Shown here: piece by piece, positions 22,381-30,800 of the stretch
Layout of the letters: the number at the start of each line of letters is the position of its first letter
Numbering within the stretch: position 1 is the first letter of the stretch
Assembly: GCF_022533585.1 (NCBI RefSeq)
Contig: NZ_CP092827.1
Location: 3,698,001-3,762,000 of the forward strand
Source of the DNA: Pseudomonas sp. LS.1a
GTDB lineage: Bacteria; Pseudomonadota; Gammaproteobacteria; Pseudomonadales; Pseudomonadaceae
Length of the DNA stretch: 64,000 bases
Direction of reading: 5' to 3'
The notes under the pieces: generated by a model
Databases searched by the model: none
Seen by the model: only the letters and a program-made list of their open reading frames with translations
What the model was told of the DNA's origin: nothing
Made by a program: the position numbers and the translations under genes

Positions 22381-22460
22381 CCCCTGTGGGAGCGGGTTTA
22401 CCCGCGAATGCGGCGGTGAATCTACCGACGCATTCGCGGGTAAACCCGCTCCCACAGGGG
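22381..22460. repeat. P. putida-type REP pair, perfect inverted repeat
   Basis: Two REP units (core GTGGGAGCGGGTTTACCCGC) face each other as 32-bp perfectly complementary arms around a 16-nt loop. It lies between two leftward genes. Confidence 0.9.
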
Positions 22461-22474
22461 AATGTGTTTTGACG

Positions 22475-22825
22475 TTACAGGCAGGTCGCCGCCGCCGCCC
22501 GGCGCTGCAGGGCCACGCCGTCGTTCTTCTGCGCGTAGTAATCCACCCGCGCCCCACCGGCCTGCGGGTACACGTCCACGAACGCCTCGGCCTCACGGGT
22601 ATACACCGTGAACCCACCCTGCTTGCGTGGTTCCAGGTAGCCACTGGCATCGTCGCCGAACACCTTCTCTTCCTGCCAGCTGAACTGGATGCACTGGGCC
22701 ACCAGCGCCGGCGCCTTGTGCGAGTCGAGCTGCGCAGTCGGCTTGCCGCCGCGGGCCGTTTCCATGGTTGCAGAAGCACAACCGACCAGCATCAGCGCCG
22801 CGGCCATCGGCAGAATCGCACGCAT
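22475..22825 (-). CDS. Small predicted lipoprotein
   Basis: A 116-residue protein with a short lipoprotein signal: MRAILPMAAALMLVGCAS, the lipobox LVGC placing the lipidated cysteine at residue 16. The mature part (about 100 residues) has a beta-rich middle, YLEPRKQGGFTVYTREAEAFVDVYPQ, and a C-terminal Cys that could pair with another cysteine after export. No enzyme motif is seen; it is probably an envelope protein of unknown function. It ends 14 nt from the REP pair at its 3' side and is a single-gene unit. Confidence 0.8.
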   Translation of the reverse strand: MRAILPMAAALMLVGCASATMETARGGKPTAQLDSHKAPALVAQCIQFSWQEEKVFGDDASGYLEPRKQGGFTVYTREAEAFVDVYPQAGGARVDYYAQKNDGVALQRRAAAATCL

Positions 22826-23029
22826 GTTCCATCCTCAGGGTAAAAAAGAACGCGACTCTAGCACTGGCAAGCCACGCGAGTGAATTGCCGCGCAGGTGGC
22901 AGTCGCAGACAAGGCATGCCGCTCATCGCTGGCCCGACAAATTTTTTGCCTGACAGCGAAACCAAATGGATCCTTCCCAGTCTCAGAAGGTGTGCCGTAA
23001 ACCTTTGCGGATCAAGGACCTATATCGTG

Positions 23030-23221
23030 ATGACCCGTCTTGCAAGCCTTTCGCTGATTGCCGTTGTCCTGCTGACCGCAGGGTGCCATAGCCATCGCTA
23101 CCATGACGACGACGATGGCTGGCGTGACCGTGATCGTGACCATCGCCACCACCATCGGCATGACCGCGACGACGATGATGATGACTATCGTCGGTACCGT
23201 GGTGACCGCTACTACCGCTGA
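23030..23221 (+). CDS. Tiny lipoprotein with Asp/His/Arg-rich tail
   Basis: A 63-residue protein: a lipoprotein signal MTRLASLSLIAVVLLTAGC with lipobox LTAGC (Cys19), then a mature segment of about 44 residues made almost only of His, Asp, Arg and Tyr, with runs of four and six aspartates around an HRHHHRH block. The mature part is low complexity and should be disordered and able to bind divalent metals (inference). An in-frame GTG lies directly before the ATG. It is followed 73 nt later by a glycine-zipper envelope protein. Confidence 0.72.
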   Translation: MTRLASLSLIAVVLLTAGCHSHRYHDDDDGWRDRDRDHRHHHRHDRDDDDDDYRRYRGDRYYR

Positions 23222-23294
23222 AGCGTCTTTTCAACCCTGAGCCGCCGCCCGTTGCGCGGCACCTTAACCTGATGATTCCTTTGAGGTTCGTATC

Positions 23295-23678
23295 ATGCGT
23301 CTGACTCTGCCTTCCCTTGCCCTCGGCCTGCTGCTGTGCCAGGGCGCTTTCGCCGGTGACGGTACCGCCGCCATTGGCGGTGGCCTGGGTGGTGTTCTGG
23401 GTAACGTTGTCGGTCAACAGATCGGCGGCAAAACGGGGGCGGCCATCGGTGCCGGCCTCGGCGGCGCAGCCGGCAGTGCGGTAGGTGCACGCAAGGGCAA
23501 CCGTACCGAAGCCGCCATCGGCGGTGGCCTGGGCTCGGCCGGCGGCTCGCTGCTGGGCGGTGCGGTGGGCGGCAAGACCGGCTCCACCGTAGGTGCCGGC
23601 CTGGGTGGCGCGGCTGGTGGTGCCATCGGCAACCACCTGGGCGACAACAACGGCAAGCACCGTCGTCACCGTCACTGA
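23295..23678 (+). CDS. Glycine-zipper envelope protein
   Basis: A 127-residue protein with a signal peptide (MRLTLPSLALGLLLCQGAFA, cleavage after AFA). The mature region consists of repeated small-residue zippers: GGGLGGVLGNVVGQQIGGKTG, IGAGLGGAAGSAVGARKG, then near-repeats GGGLGSAGGSLLGGAVGGKTG and VGAGLGGAAGGAIG, showing an internal duplication. The end is basic (GKHRRHRH). Glycine zippers pack helices in membranes or form outer-membrane-associated oligomers. The gene has its own terminator; ribosome binding comes from TTTGAGG before the ATG. Its function is unknown. Confidence 0.82.
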   Translation: MRLTLPSLALGLLLCQGAFAGDGTAAIGGGLGGVLGNVVGQQIGGKTGAAIGAGLGGAAGSAVGARKGNRTEAAIGGGLGSAGGSLLGGAVGGKTGSTVGAGLGGAAGGAIGNHLGDNNGKHRRHRH

Positions 23679-23691
23679 TCCCGGTGACCAA

Positions 23692-23719
23692 GGGGCCGCA
23701 ATGCGGCCCCTTTTGTTTT
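23692..23719 (+). terminator. Rho-independent terminator
   Basis: GGGGCCGC/GCGGCCCC with an AAT loop followed by TTTTGTTTT, just after the glycine-zipper gene. Confidence 0.9.
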
Positions 23720-23816
23720 GCAAACCCTGCAGTACATCAACACCCCCTTCACCACGTTCCGGCACACTGGCTGCTACTGTCTATCGTGCCCCCGTGTGAA
23801 GGAACACCCCCTCCCC

Positions 23817-25646
23817 ATGAACCAAGAGCTGCTCTGGGTCCTCGGCCTGCTGGCCATCGTCATCGTCCTGTTCGTCATCAACCGCCCACGCATGGACGTG
23901 GTCGCGCTACTGGTGATCCTCGCCCTGCCGCTGTCGGGCATCCTCACCGTAGAGCAGGCGCTGGCCGGCTTCAGTGACCCCAACGTGGTACTGATCGCCG
24001 CCCTGTTCGTGATCGGTGAAGGCCTGGTGCGCACCGGCATTGCCTACCGCATCGGCGAGTGGATGAGCGAGCGGGCCGGCAACAGCGAGGCCCGCCTGCT
24101 GGTGTTGCTGATGGTGGCCGTGGCGGGGCTGGGTTCGATGATGAGCTCCACCGGTGTGGTGGCCATTTTCATTCCGGTGGTGCTGAGCATCGCCGCGCGC
24201 CTGCAGATTTCGCCCAGCCGCCTGATGATGCCACTGGCTTTCGCCGGCCTGATCAGCGGCATGCTAAGCCTGGTGGCCACACCACCCAACGTGGTGGTGC
24301 ACAGCGAACTGGTGCGCCATGGCGAAGCGGGCTTCAGCTTCTTCAGCTTCACCCCGTTTGGCCTGGTGGTGCTGGTGCTGGGCATCGGCTACATGCTGCT
24401 GACCCGGCACTGGTTGAACGGCGAAGTGCGCAAGGACGGCCGCGTGGAAAGCCGCCGCACCCTGCTGGACCTGGTGCTGGACTACAAGCTCAATGGCCGT
24501 GAGCGGCGCCTGCGCATCCGCCCCCACTCCCCGCTGATCGGCCACACCCTGGGCGAGCTAGAGCTACGCACCCGCCATGGCGCCAACGTGATCGGCATCG
24601 AACGCCAGCACAAGTTCACCACGCGGGTGATCGCCGCCGACTCCAGCACCGTGCTGCACCAGGGCGACGTGCTGCTGCTCGACCTGTTCGCCAACCACGA
24701 CGACCTGCGCAGCCTGTGTCAAACCATGCAGCTGGAGCCTCTGCACTTCAAGGCCGCCTACTTCATCGACCAGTCCCAGGAGCTGGGCATGGCCGAGGTC
24801 TCGCTGCCACCTGGCTCGAAACTGATCGGCAGGAGCATCCTCGAACTGGCCTTCCGCACTCGCTTCGACCTCAACGTGGTCGGCTTGCGCCGCGAGCAGG
24901 CAGCGATCGAAGAACAACTGGTGGAAGAAAAGCTGCGCCTGGGCGACACCCTGCTGGTAGTCGGCCCATGGAAAGCCGTGCGCCAGTTGCAAAGCAAGCC
25001 CAAGGACTTCCTGGTTCTGAGCCTGCCCGCAGAAATCGACCTGGTCGCGCCCGCCCGCACCCGCGCACCACAGGCGCTGCTGAGCCTGGCAGTGATGGTC
25101 GGGCTGATGGTCAGCGGCGTGGTACCCAACGTCATTGCCGCACTGATCGGTTGCCTGCTGATGGGCGCCGGCCGCTGCATCGACATGAACAGCGCCTACC
25201 GGGCCATCCACTGGCAAAGCCTGGTGCTGATCGTCGGCATGCTGCCCTTTGCCCAGGCACTGCAGAAAACCGGTGGCATCGACCTGGCGGTGGGCGGCCT
25301 GGTCAGCGTGCTGGGCGGTGCCGGCCCAAGTGCCATTCTTGCCTGCCTGTTCGCGGTCACGGCAGTGATCGGCCTGTTCATCTCCAACACGGCCACCGCG
25401 GTACTGATGGCACCCGTGGCCGTCAGCACCGCCGCGCAGCTGGGCATGTCGCCCTACCCGTTCGCCATGACCGTGGCGCTGGCCGCCTCGGCGGCGTTCA
25501 TGACGCCGGTGTCATCGCCGGTCAACACGCTGGTACTGGGCCCGGGGCAGTACCGCTTCGCCGACTTCGTCAAGGTCGGCGTGCCGTTTACCGTGCTTGT
25601 GATGCTGGTGACCGTGTTGATGGTGCCGTGGTTCTTCGGGCTGTGA
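23817..25646 (+). CDS. DASS-type anion permease with two RCK_C domains
   Basis: A 609-residue inner-membrane transporter of the divalent anion:sodium symporter (SLC13-like, SAC1-type) family. The first block of membrane helices (about 5-205) contains [15 protein letters not shown], then two cytoplasmic TrkA-C/RCK_C ligand-binding domains occupy about 215-390 ([12 protein letters not shown] and [12 protein letters not shown] openings), then a second helix block with the paired motif [15 protein letters not shown] ends the protein. Sulfate, tellurite-like or dicarboxylate substrates are possible; none is proven. The ATG at 23817 with GAAGGAAC upstream is preferred over a longer frame that crosses the preceding terminator. 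Confidence 0.87.
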   Translation: MNQELLWVLGLLAIVIVLFVINRPRMDVVALLVILALPLSGILTVEQALAGFSDPNVVLIAALFVIGEGLVRTGIAYRIGEWMSERAGNSEARLLVLLMVAVAGLGSMMSSTGVVAIFIPVVLSIAARLQISPSRLMMPLAFAGLISGMLSLVATPPNVVVHSELVRHGEAGFSFFSFTPFGLVVLVLGIGYMLLTRHWLNGEVRKDGRVESRRTLLDLVLDYKLNGRERRLRIRPHSPLIGHTLGELELRTRHGANVIGIERQHKFTTRVIAADSSTVLHQGDVLLLDLFANHDDLRSLCQTMQLEPLHFKAAYFIDQSQELGMAEVSLPPGSKLIGRSILELAFRTRFDLNVVGLRREQAAIEEQLVEEKLRLGDTLLVVGPWKAVRQLQSKPKDFLVLSLPAEIDLVAPARTRAPQALLSLAVMVGLMVSGVVPNVIAALIGCLLMGAGRCIDMNSAYRAIHWQSLVLIVGMLPFAQALQKTGGIDLAVGGLVSVLGGAGPSAILACLFAVTAVIGLFISNTATAVLMAPVAVSTAAQLGMSPYPFAMTVALAASAAFMTPVSSPVNTLVLGPGQYRFADFVKVGVPFTVLVMLVTVLMVPWFFGL

Positions 25647-25800
25647 GGTGATCGGCAGCGGATGGAGGCAATTTGGCATTATCTCGACCAATCGCGGCAG
25701 ATTGACATCAAGTCCTCTGACGAAACAAACTTGTGCGCAATTGCCCCAGGTGCTTCAAGCCGTTGTCCTGGATTTCGTTTCCGCTTTGCCGGTCGAGCCC

Positions 25801-27210
25801 ATGGTTTTTCCAGCCCAATCGCGCGTGCTGCACTACGTCGTTCTGCTCGGCCTGACCTTTGCCCTCACCCTGGGCGGCATCCTGGCCCGTCCGATCGAAT
25901 CCCTGTCGCTATTCTGGCCGGTCAATGCGGTACTGGCCGGCGTGCTGCTGCGTTATCCCCGGCAGGCCACGCTGACGGGCTTTACCCTGGTCTGGCTGGC
26001 CATGGTCGGCGCCGACCTGCTGTGCGGCAGTGCCTGGGTACCCGCCCTGTGGTTCAACCTGTGCAACCTGGGCGTGGTGGCCACCCTCTGGCTGCTGCTC
26101 TCGCGCTTGCCGCGCCTGCACCGGCGCATGCGTACCCCCCACGGCGTGCTCAGCGTGTTTGGCGCCTCTGCCGCCGCGGCGATCGTGGCGGCCAGCATGG
26201 CGGCGGTAATGGCCGCGCCGTGGTTCGAACAGTCCTTGCGCGCCACCTGGCTGGCCTGGTTCAGCGAACAATTCTCCACCAGCGTGCTGGTGCTGCCAGT
26301 GCTGCTGACGGCGCCTTCGGCACGGGCGCTGGTGCGCGGTGGCGCCCAGGCCATCCGCCTGGCACCGTTGCTTGTGCTGCTGGCCTCGCTGGCGTTCAGC
26401 ATTGCCTTCGGCGGCCCCGGGGCCATTGCCTTCCCGATTGCCGCACTGCTGTGGTGCGCCTGGACCTACTCCCCGTTTCTGGTCTCTCTGCTGACACTTA
26501 CCGCTGGCAGCACGCTGATCGTGGCGGTAGCGCAAAACCTCATGCATTTCAGCGTGCCGCAAAGCGAGCCCGGGGTGACCACGCTGATGTCGGCGCGCCT
26601 TGGCATCGCCATGCTGGTGCTCGGGCCGCTGGTGGTGGCCTGCGTCAGCCAGGCCAACCGCAGCCTGATGGCCCGCCTGGCGCATCAGGCCACCATCGAC
26701 CACCTCACCGGCGTGCTCACCCGCAGCGCCTTCACCCGCCGCGCCAACGCGCTGCTGGACAGCCGTGAGCAACACGCCCAGGCGCTGCCGCTGACCCTGA
26801 TGATGCTGGACATCGACCACTTCAAGTCGATCAATGATGCCCACGGCCATGCGGTTGGTGACCAGGTGCTGCGCCAGTTTGCCGGGACCCTGCAGGAGCA
26901 GCTGCATGATGGCGAACTGTTCGCCCGCCTGGGCGGCGAGGAGTTCGTCGTGGTCCTCCCGGGCCTGGCGCCAGATCGGGCCAAGTTCACGGCAGAACGC
27001 CTGCGCCGCGCCGTGCAGGACCTGCATGTGGTGCAGGCCGAGCAGCCCCTGCAGATTACCGTCAGTATCGGCCTGGCCGGTTGTGCCGCCGACATGCCGG
27101 CCCCCACCCTCGACGAACTGCTGGCGCGCGCCGACCAGGCGTTGTACCGGGCCAAGGCCCATGGCCGCAACCGCGTCGAGCAGGCCGAACCGCAACGCCA
27201 GGTGATGTGA
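25801..27210 (+). CDS. MASE1-GGDEF diguanylate cyclase
   Basis: A 469-residue membrane enzyme. Residues about 8-300 form a MASE1 sensor with eight or more membrane helices (opening FALTLGGILARPIESLSLFWPVNA); a short linker leads to a GGDEF domain with LDIDHFKSINDAHGHAVGD and the active-site loop RLGGEEF. The domain should make cyclic-di-GMP. No RxxD inhibitory site precedes the GGEEF loop, so product feedback is probably absent. The ATG at 25801 is chosen because MASE1 starts there; the frame remains open up to 25648 but without recognisable sequence. The stop almost meets that of the converging TSUP gene. Confidence 0.88.
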   Translation: MVFPAQSRVLHYVVLLGLTFALTLGGILARPIESLSLFWPVNAVLAGVLLRYPRQATLTGFTLVWLAMVGADLLCGSAWVPALWFNLCNLGVVATLWLLLSRLPRLHRRMRTPHGVLSVFGASAAAAIVAASMAAVMAAPWFEQSLRATWLAWFSEQFSTSVLVLPVLLTAPSARALVRGGAQAIRLAPLLVLLASLAFSIAFGGPGAIAFPIAALLWCAWTYSPFLVSLLTLTAGSTLIVAVAQNLMHFSVPQSEPGVTTLMSARLGIAMLVLGPLVVACVSQANRSLMARLAHQATIDHLTGVLTRSAFTRRANALLDSREQHAQALPLTLMMLDIDHFKSINDAHGHAVGDQVLRQFAGTLQEQLHDGELFARLGGEEFVVVLPGLAPDRAKFTAERLRRAVQDLHVVQAEQPLQITVSIGLAGCAADMPAPTLDELLARADQALYRAKAHGRNRVEQAEPQRQVM

Positions 27211-27211
27211 A

Positions 27212-27973
27212 CTAGCCGGCCAGCAAGTCCCACGTCAACTTGGCGATCAGCACGCACAGCAGCACCAGGAACAACCCGCGGACAAAGCCCGCGCCCTTGC
27301 GCACCGCCAGCCAGGCACCGGTCAGCGCGCCGAGGATGTTGCACACCGCCATGGGCAAGGCGATGGCGTACAGCACGTTGCCCGATGGCACGAAGAACAC
27401 CAGCGCCGCCAGGTTGGTGGCGATGTTGACCACCTTGGCCGATGCCGAGGCGTGCAGGAAGTCCAGGGCAAAGAAGCGGATGAACAGGAAGATCAGGAAG
27501 CTGCCGGTGCCCGGCCCGAACAGGCCATCGTAAAAGCCGATCGCACCACCGATCAGCACCGCCAGGCACTGCTCCTTGCGGCCGATCGTTGCGGGTTTGT
27601 GCAGCGTGCCAAAGTCCTTCTTGCAGAAGGTGTAGATGGCCATCAGCACGATCAGCACCAGCACCGCCGGGCGCATCACGCTGGGCGGCACTAGCGACAC
27701 CGTGGCGGCACCGGCGAACGACATGACGAAGGCACTGAGCGCCGCCGGCACGATCAACCCCCAGTCCAGCGTCACCTTGCGAATGAACGAACGCGCCGCG
27801 AAGGCCGTGCCACACACCGACGCCAGTTTGTTGCTACCAAGCAATGCCGCCGGTTGCGCGGTGGGCAGCACGTTGAACAAGGCCGGGATCTGGATCAGCC
27901 CGCCGCCACCCACGGCAGCGTCGATCAGCCCAGCGGCGAAGGCGAACACGGAAAGCACAGCGATATCCATCAT
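27212..27973 (-). CDS. TSUP (TauE/SafE) family permease
   Basis: A 253-residue membrane protein with about eight helices and the duplicated TauE/SafE signature: AGLIDAAVGGGGLIQIPAL near 11-29 and GAIGFYDGLFGPGTGSFLIFLF near 145-166. Such proteins export or import sulfite, sulfonates or other organic anions. A start at the paired ATGs at 27973 places the first helix at the N-terminus; the longer upstream frame runs over the divergent regulator's promoter. A LysR-type regulator is transcribed divergently 98 nt away, which suggests it controls this gene. The substrate is not predictable. Confidence 0.88.
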   Translation of the reverse strand: MMDIAVLSVFAFAAGLIDAAVGGGGLIQIPALFNVLPTAQPAALLGSNKLASVCGTAFAARSFIRKVTLDWGLIVPAALSAFVMSFAGAATVSLVPPSVMRPAVLVLIVLMAIYTFCKKDFGTLHKPATIGRKEQCLAVLIGGAIGFYDGLFGPGTGSFLIFLFIRFFALDFLHASASAKVVNIATNLAALVFFVPSGNVLYAIALPMAVCNILGALTGAWLAVRKGAGFVRGLFLVLLCVLIAKLTWDLLAG

Positions 27974-28071
27974 GACGCGGTTCCAGGCAGTGGAGACGCC
28001 TGCAAGGCTAATCAAAGTGCCGCGCTTGTGTTGAAATGCCACATTGCGAAAACTGCAACGAGGAGCAGGCA

Positions 28072-28977
28072 ATGGCATTGGACATGCTGCGGGAAATCCA
28101 GGCGTTCGTCAGCGTGGCGCACAAGCGCAGCTTCGTTGCCGCCGCCCGCGCCCTGGGGCGCTCCCCCAGCGCAGTAACCCGCGCGGTACAAACCCTGGAA
28201 GACAACGCAGGGAGCAAACTGCTCAACCGCAACGCCAACGCCGTGACCCTGACCGAAGCCGGCGAGCGCCTGCTGCCCCATGCCGAACGCTTGCTGGATG
28301 TGCAACGTGATGCCGCCGACGAACTGGCCGCGCTCAGCGGCAGCGCACAAGGCTGGATCCGCTTCGCCGTACCGCAGGTGCTGGGTGAACATGTGCTGCC
28401 CCAGGTGCTTGCCGAGTTTTCCCGCTGCCACCCCCAGGTAACCCTGGACGTGCAGTACAGCGACGGGGCCTTGGACCCACTGCAAGGCAAGTTCGATTTC
28501 GTGGTGCGCGGCGCCTTCCCGCAGTCGAGCGAGCTGATCGGCTACCCGCTGTGGGATTACCGGCGCCACCTGTATGCGAGCCCTGAATACCTGGCCCTGG
28601 CCGGCACGCCACAACAACCCGAGGACCTCGAAGGCCACGCGCTGATCCTGCACACCGCCCCGCGCATCCTCAAGGCCTGGCACTTCTGCCGCGACGGCCA
28701 GATCACCAGCCTGCGCCCCAGGCCAAGGCTGCGGCTGGACTCAGGCGACGCGGTGTACCACAGCACACTGGCCGGTGCCGGCATCGCCCGCCTGGCCGCC
28801 TGGGTTGGCGAAGCGCAGGTCAAGGCCGGGCGGCTGGTGCGGGTATGCCCGCAATACCGCCTGACCTCCAGCAACGGCCAGGACCCGCAGATGCATGCCG
28901 TGTACCCCGCCGGCGAGCTGCCGGCGCGGGTGCGCGACCTGCTGGTGGCCCTACGCTGCGCCGGCCTGGCCTACTGA
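28072..28977 (+). CDS. LysR-family transcriptional regulator
   Basis: A 301-residue LTTR. The winged helix-turn-helix (residues 5-62) includes FVSVAHKRSFVAAARALGRSPSAVTRAVQTLE; the effector-binding domain starts near 92 (WIRFAVPQVLGEHVLPQVLAEF) and continues to the C-terminus. It resembles the subgroup that usually regulates a divergent neighbour, here the TSUP permease. The ATG at 28072 follows GAGGAGCAGGCA; a 12-codon upstream extension is open but has no better ribosome binding site. The inducer is unknown, plausibly the substrate of the permease (inference). Confidence 0.9.
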   Translation: MALDMLREIQAFVSVAHKRSFVAAARALGRSPSAVTRAVQTLEDNAGSKLLNRNANAVTLTEAGERLLPHAERLLDVQRDAADELAALSGSAQGWIRFAVPQVLGEHVLPQVLAEFSRCHPQVTLDVQYSDGALDPLQGKFDFVVRGAFPQSSELIGYPLWDYRRHLYASPEYLALAGTPQQPEDLEGHALILHTAPRILKAWHFCRDGQITSLRPRPRLRLDSGDAVYHSTLAGAGIARLAAWVGEAQVKAGRLVRVCPQYRLTSSNGQDPQMHAVYPAGELPARVRDLLVALRCAGLAY

Positions 28978-29204
28978 AACACCCCCCTGAAACGGCTGTT
29001 CAAATTCTGCTCAATTTAACAGAGCCCGCCGTGGGCCTGGCTTGCAGCACTTTATCCACAGACCTACCCACGTTTTTTGTGGACAGATTTCCCAGTGCAA
29101 AGAATGACTTATCGTACAAATCGGTAGGGTGAATCGGCCAACAACGAAGAGCAATGGGCCCGCCCGGAGGACAGGCAGGCCGCGGGGAATTTGGATGATG
29201 AACG

Positions 29205-29288
29205 TCAGCTTGGCGGAATGGTGCCAAGAATACCAATCAGAATGGTCAGCAGCAGAAAACCACCCAGGAATAGCGCAAGCTTGCCCAT
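29205..29288 (-). CDS. 27-residue single-pass membrane miniprotein
   Basis: MGKLALFLGGF followed by LLLTILIGILGTIPPS: almost the whole length is one membrane helix with a basic N-terminus and a Pro-Pro-Ser end. The ATG at 29288 has AGAGG six nt upstream. Such miniproteins often modulate a larger membrane partner, but nothing here names one. It is too small for certainty and lies alone between a LysR gene and a REP pair. Confidence 0.45.
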   Translation of the reverse strand: MGKLALFLGGFLLLTILIGILGTIPPS

Positions 29289-29676
29289 TGGAACCTCTAC
29301 AAGTGTGATGCGGGAATGGACATATTGTCGGGCGTGAGCTGATACGGTTACAGATTCAGGTTTGTGGAAAAAAAGCGGATCAGATGCAACGGCGCCGATT
29401 CTTTGTGGGAGCGGGCGTGTCGAGGCGTCGAACCGCCGCGAACACCGGCGAAGCCGGTGCCAGGCACCGCGTTGGATTCTTCGCGGGCACGCCCGCTCCC
29501 ACACGGTACGCGGACCGCTTGCGCACTGAGTTCTCTGCGCGACAGCGCAGCCCAAGGGCCGGGCCATCTCCCACAAGAGCGGCACACCAAGCCCTTACGC
29601 GTGACAGCAATTTTTGCAGTCATCCACGCTGTGCTAGGGTCAAGCGCCCGAACCTGCCAAGGAGTGCCATCCCGTC
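29289..29676. other. Intergenic interval holding a REP pair
   Basis: Apart from the REP pair at 29404-29503 and the probable promoter region of the isochorismatase-like gene, no gene or other signal is seen here. Confidence 0.6.
29404..29503. repeat. P. putida-type REP pair with long loop
   Basis: TGTGGGAGCGGGCGTG at the left faces CACGCCCGCTCCCACA at the right; between them lies a second nested palindrome ACCGGCGAAGCCGGT. Confidence 0.88.
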
Positions 29677-30255
29677 ATGACCGCTTTCGCGACCAACGCT
29701 GCCCTGTTGTTGATTGACCTTCAGGTTGGCATCCACCACCCGCGCCTAGGCCGGCGCAACAACCCCGAGGCCGAACTGCGTATAGCCGAGCTGCTGGCTG
29801 CGTGGCGTCAGTCAGGGCGCCCGGTGATCCATGTGCGCCACCTGTCCCGCTCGGTGGACTCGGTGTTCTGGCCGGGCCAGTCCGGTTGCGAATTCCAGCC
29901 CGCATTCACCCCGCTGGCCAGCGAAACCGTGTTCGACAAACATGTGCCCGATGCCTTCGCCAACTCCGGCCTGGAGCGCTGGTTGCACGCGCGCAGCATC
30001 AACGAGCTGGTCATCACCGGGGTAATTACCAACAATTCCGTGGAATCCAGTGCACGCTCGGCGGGCAATCTCGGTTTCGATGTGGTGGTAGTAGAGGATG
30101 CCTGCTTCACCTTTGACCAGCACGACCTGCAAGGCCGGCTTTGGCCCGCGGAGGATGTGCATGCACTGTCATTGAGCAACCTGGCTCTGGATTACGCGCG
30201 CATTCTGCGCACGGAGCAGGTACTGGCCGGAGGCGCGCTTCAGGACAGCCGCTGA
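29677..30255 (+). CDS. Isochorismatase-fold hydrolase-like protein, catalytic Cys replaced by Ser
   Basis: A 192-residue protein of the isochorismatase/nicotinamidase fold. Asp14 (LLIDLQ) and Lys88 (VFDKHV) of the usual Asp-Lys-Cys triad are present, but the nucleophile position in GVITNNSVESSARSA is Ser121 (codon TCC) instead of Cys; the surrounding motif including the non-proline cis-peptide region is otherwise normal. It may be inactive, use serine, or resemble true isochorismatases, some of which lack the cysteine. The start ATG follows AAGGAGTGCCATCCCGTC. Its end overlaps the convergent SH3-like gene by 16 nt. Confidence 0.85.
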   Translation: MTAFATNAALLLIDLQVGIHHPRLGRRNNPEAELRIAELLAAWRQSGRPVIHVRHLSRSVDSVFWPGQSGCEFQPAFTPLASETVFDKHVPDAFANSGLERWLHARSINELVITGVITNNSVESSARSAGNLGFDVVVVEDACFTFDQHDLQGRLWPAEDVHALSLSNLALDYARILRTEQVLAGGALQDSR

Positions 30256-30593
30256 AGCTTCTGCGCAGGCAACCAGCCAAACTCGTCATCGCCATGGCGC
30301 CGACACCAGACCCAGCCATTGAGCGGGCGCACCATCTGCACCAACTGCCCTGGGTCGGCATCCAGTTCATGCGCCGAATAGTGGTCTAGCGCCCTGCCCT
30401 TGCACACGCTGAGGCGCTCGATCAATTGGGCCGGCACCCAGCCCGGCTCCTGGCCGGCGCAGGTGCACAGGTACCAGTCCTGCCAGCCTGGCTCGCCCTC
30501 GTAGCGCGGGCCGATATCCAGCAGAGTGCCCTTGGCGAAGCGGATGGGCCGCGGGTACTCACTGCGATGAGGTGCTATCACGACGTAATGCAT
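30240..30593 (-). CDS. Tandem SH3-like domain protein
   Basis: A 117-residue cytoplasmic protein with no signal peptide, MHYVVIAPHRSEYPRPIRF at the start. Two SH3-like halves can be aligned: residues about 8-62 ending WYLCTCAGQEPGWVPAQLIERLS and about 66-117 ending WVWCRRHGDDEFGWLPAQKLQRLS, each with a WxxC and a GW(V/L)PAQ motif. This matches small ligand-binding SH3 proteins of pseudomonads, whose partner is unknown. A longer upstream frame overlaps the divergent hydrolase gene and is rejected. It is tail-to-tail with the isochorismatase-like gene, overlapping by 16 nt. Confidence 0.75.
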   Translation of the reverse strand: MHYVVIAPHRSEYPRPIRFAKGTLLDIGPRYEGEPGWQDWYLCTCAGQEPGWVPAQLIERLSVCKGRALDHYSAHELDADPGQLVQMVRPLNGWVWCRRHGDDEFGWLPAQKLQRLS

Positions 30594-30800
30594 GGGCCTC
30601 TCCCTGCCCGGGAAACCTATCGATCGTAGCAGAAGCGGCAAAAACCGCTGCCACCCGGTATTTGTATCTTCATGTGTACAAATTGAGACCTGATACACAA
30701 CAACGTTTCCTGCAGGCTGCGCGGACACATCCTCGATACAGCCGTCATCTTTACTGGCCCCCATCAACCCGCACCGATGGCCTCGCCAAGGAGATGCCCG

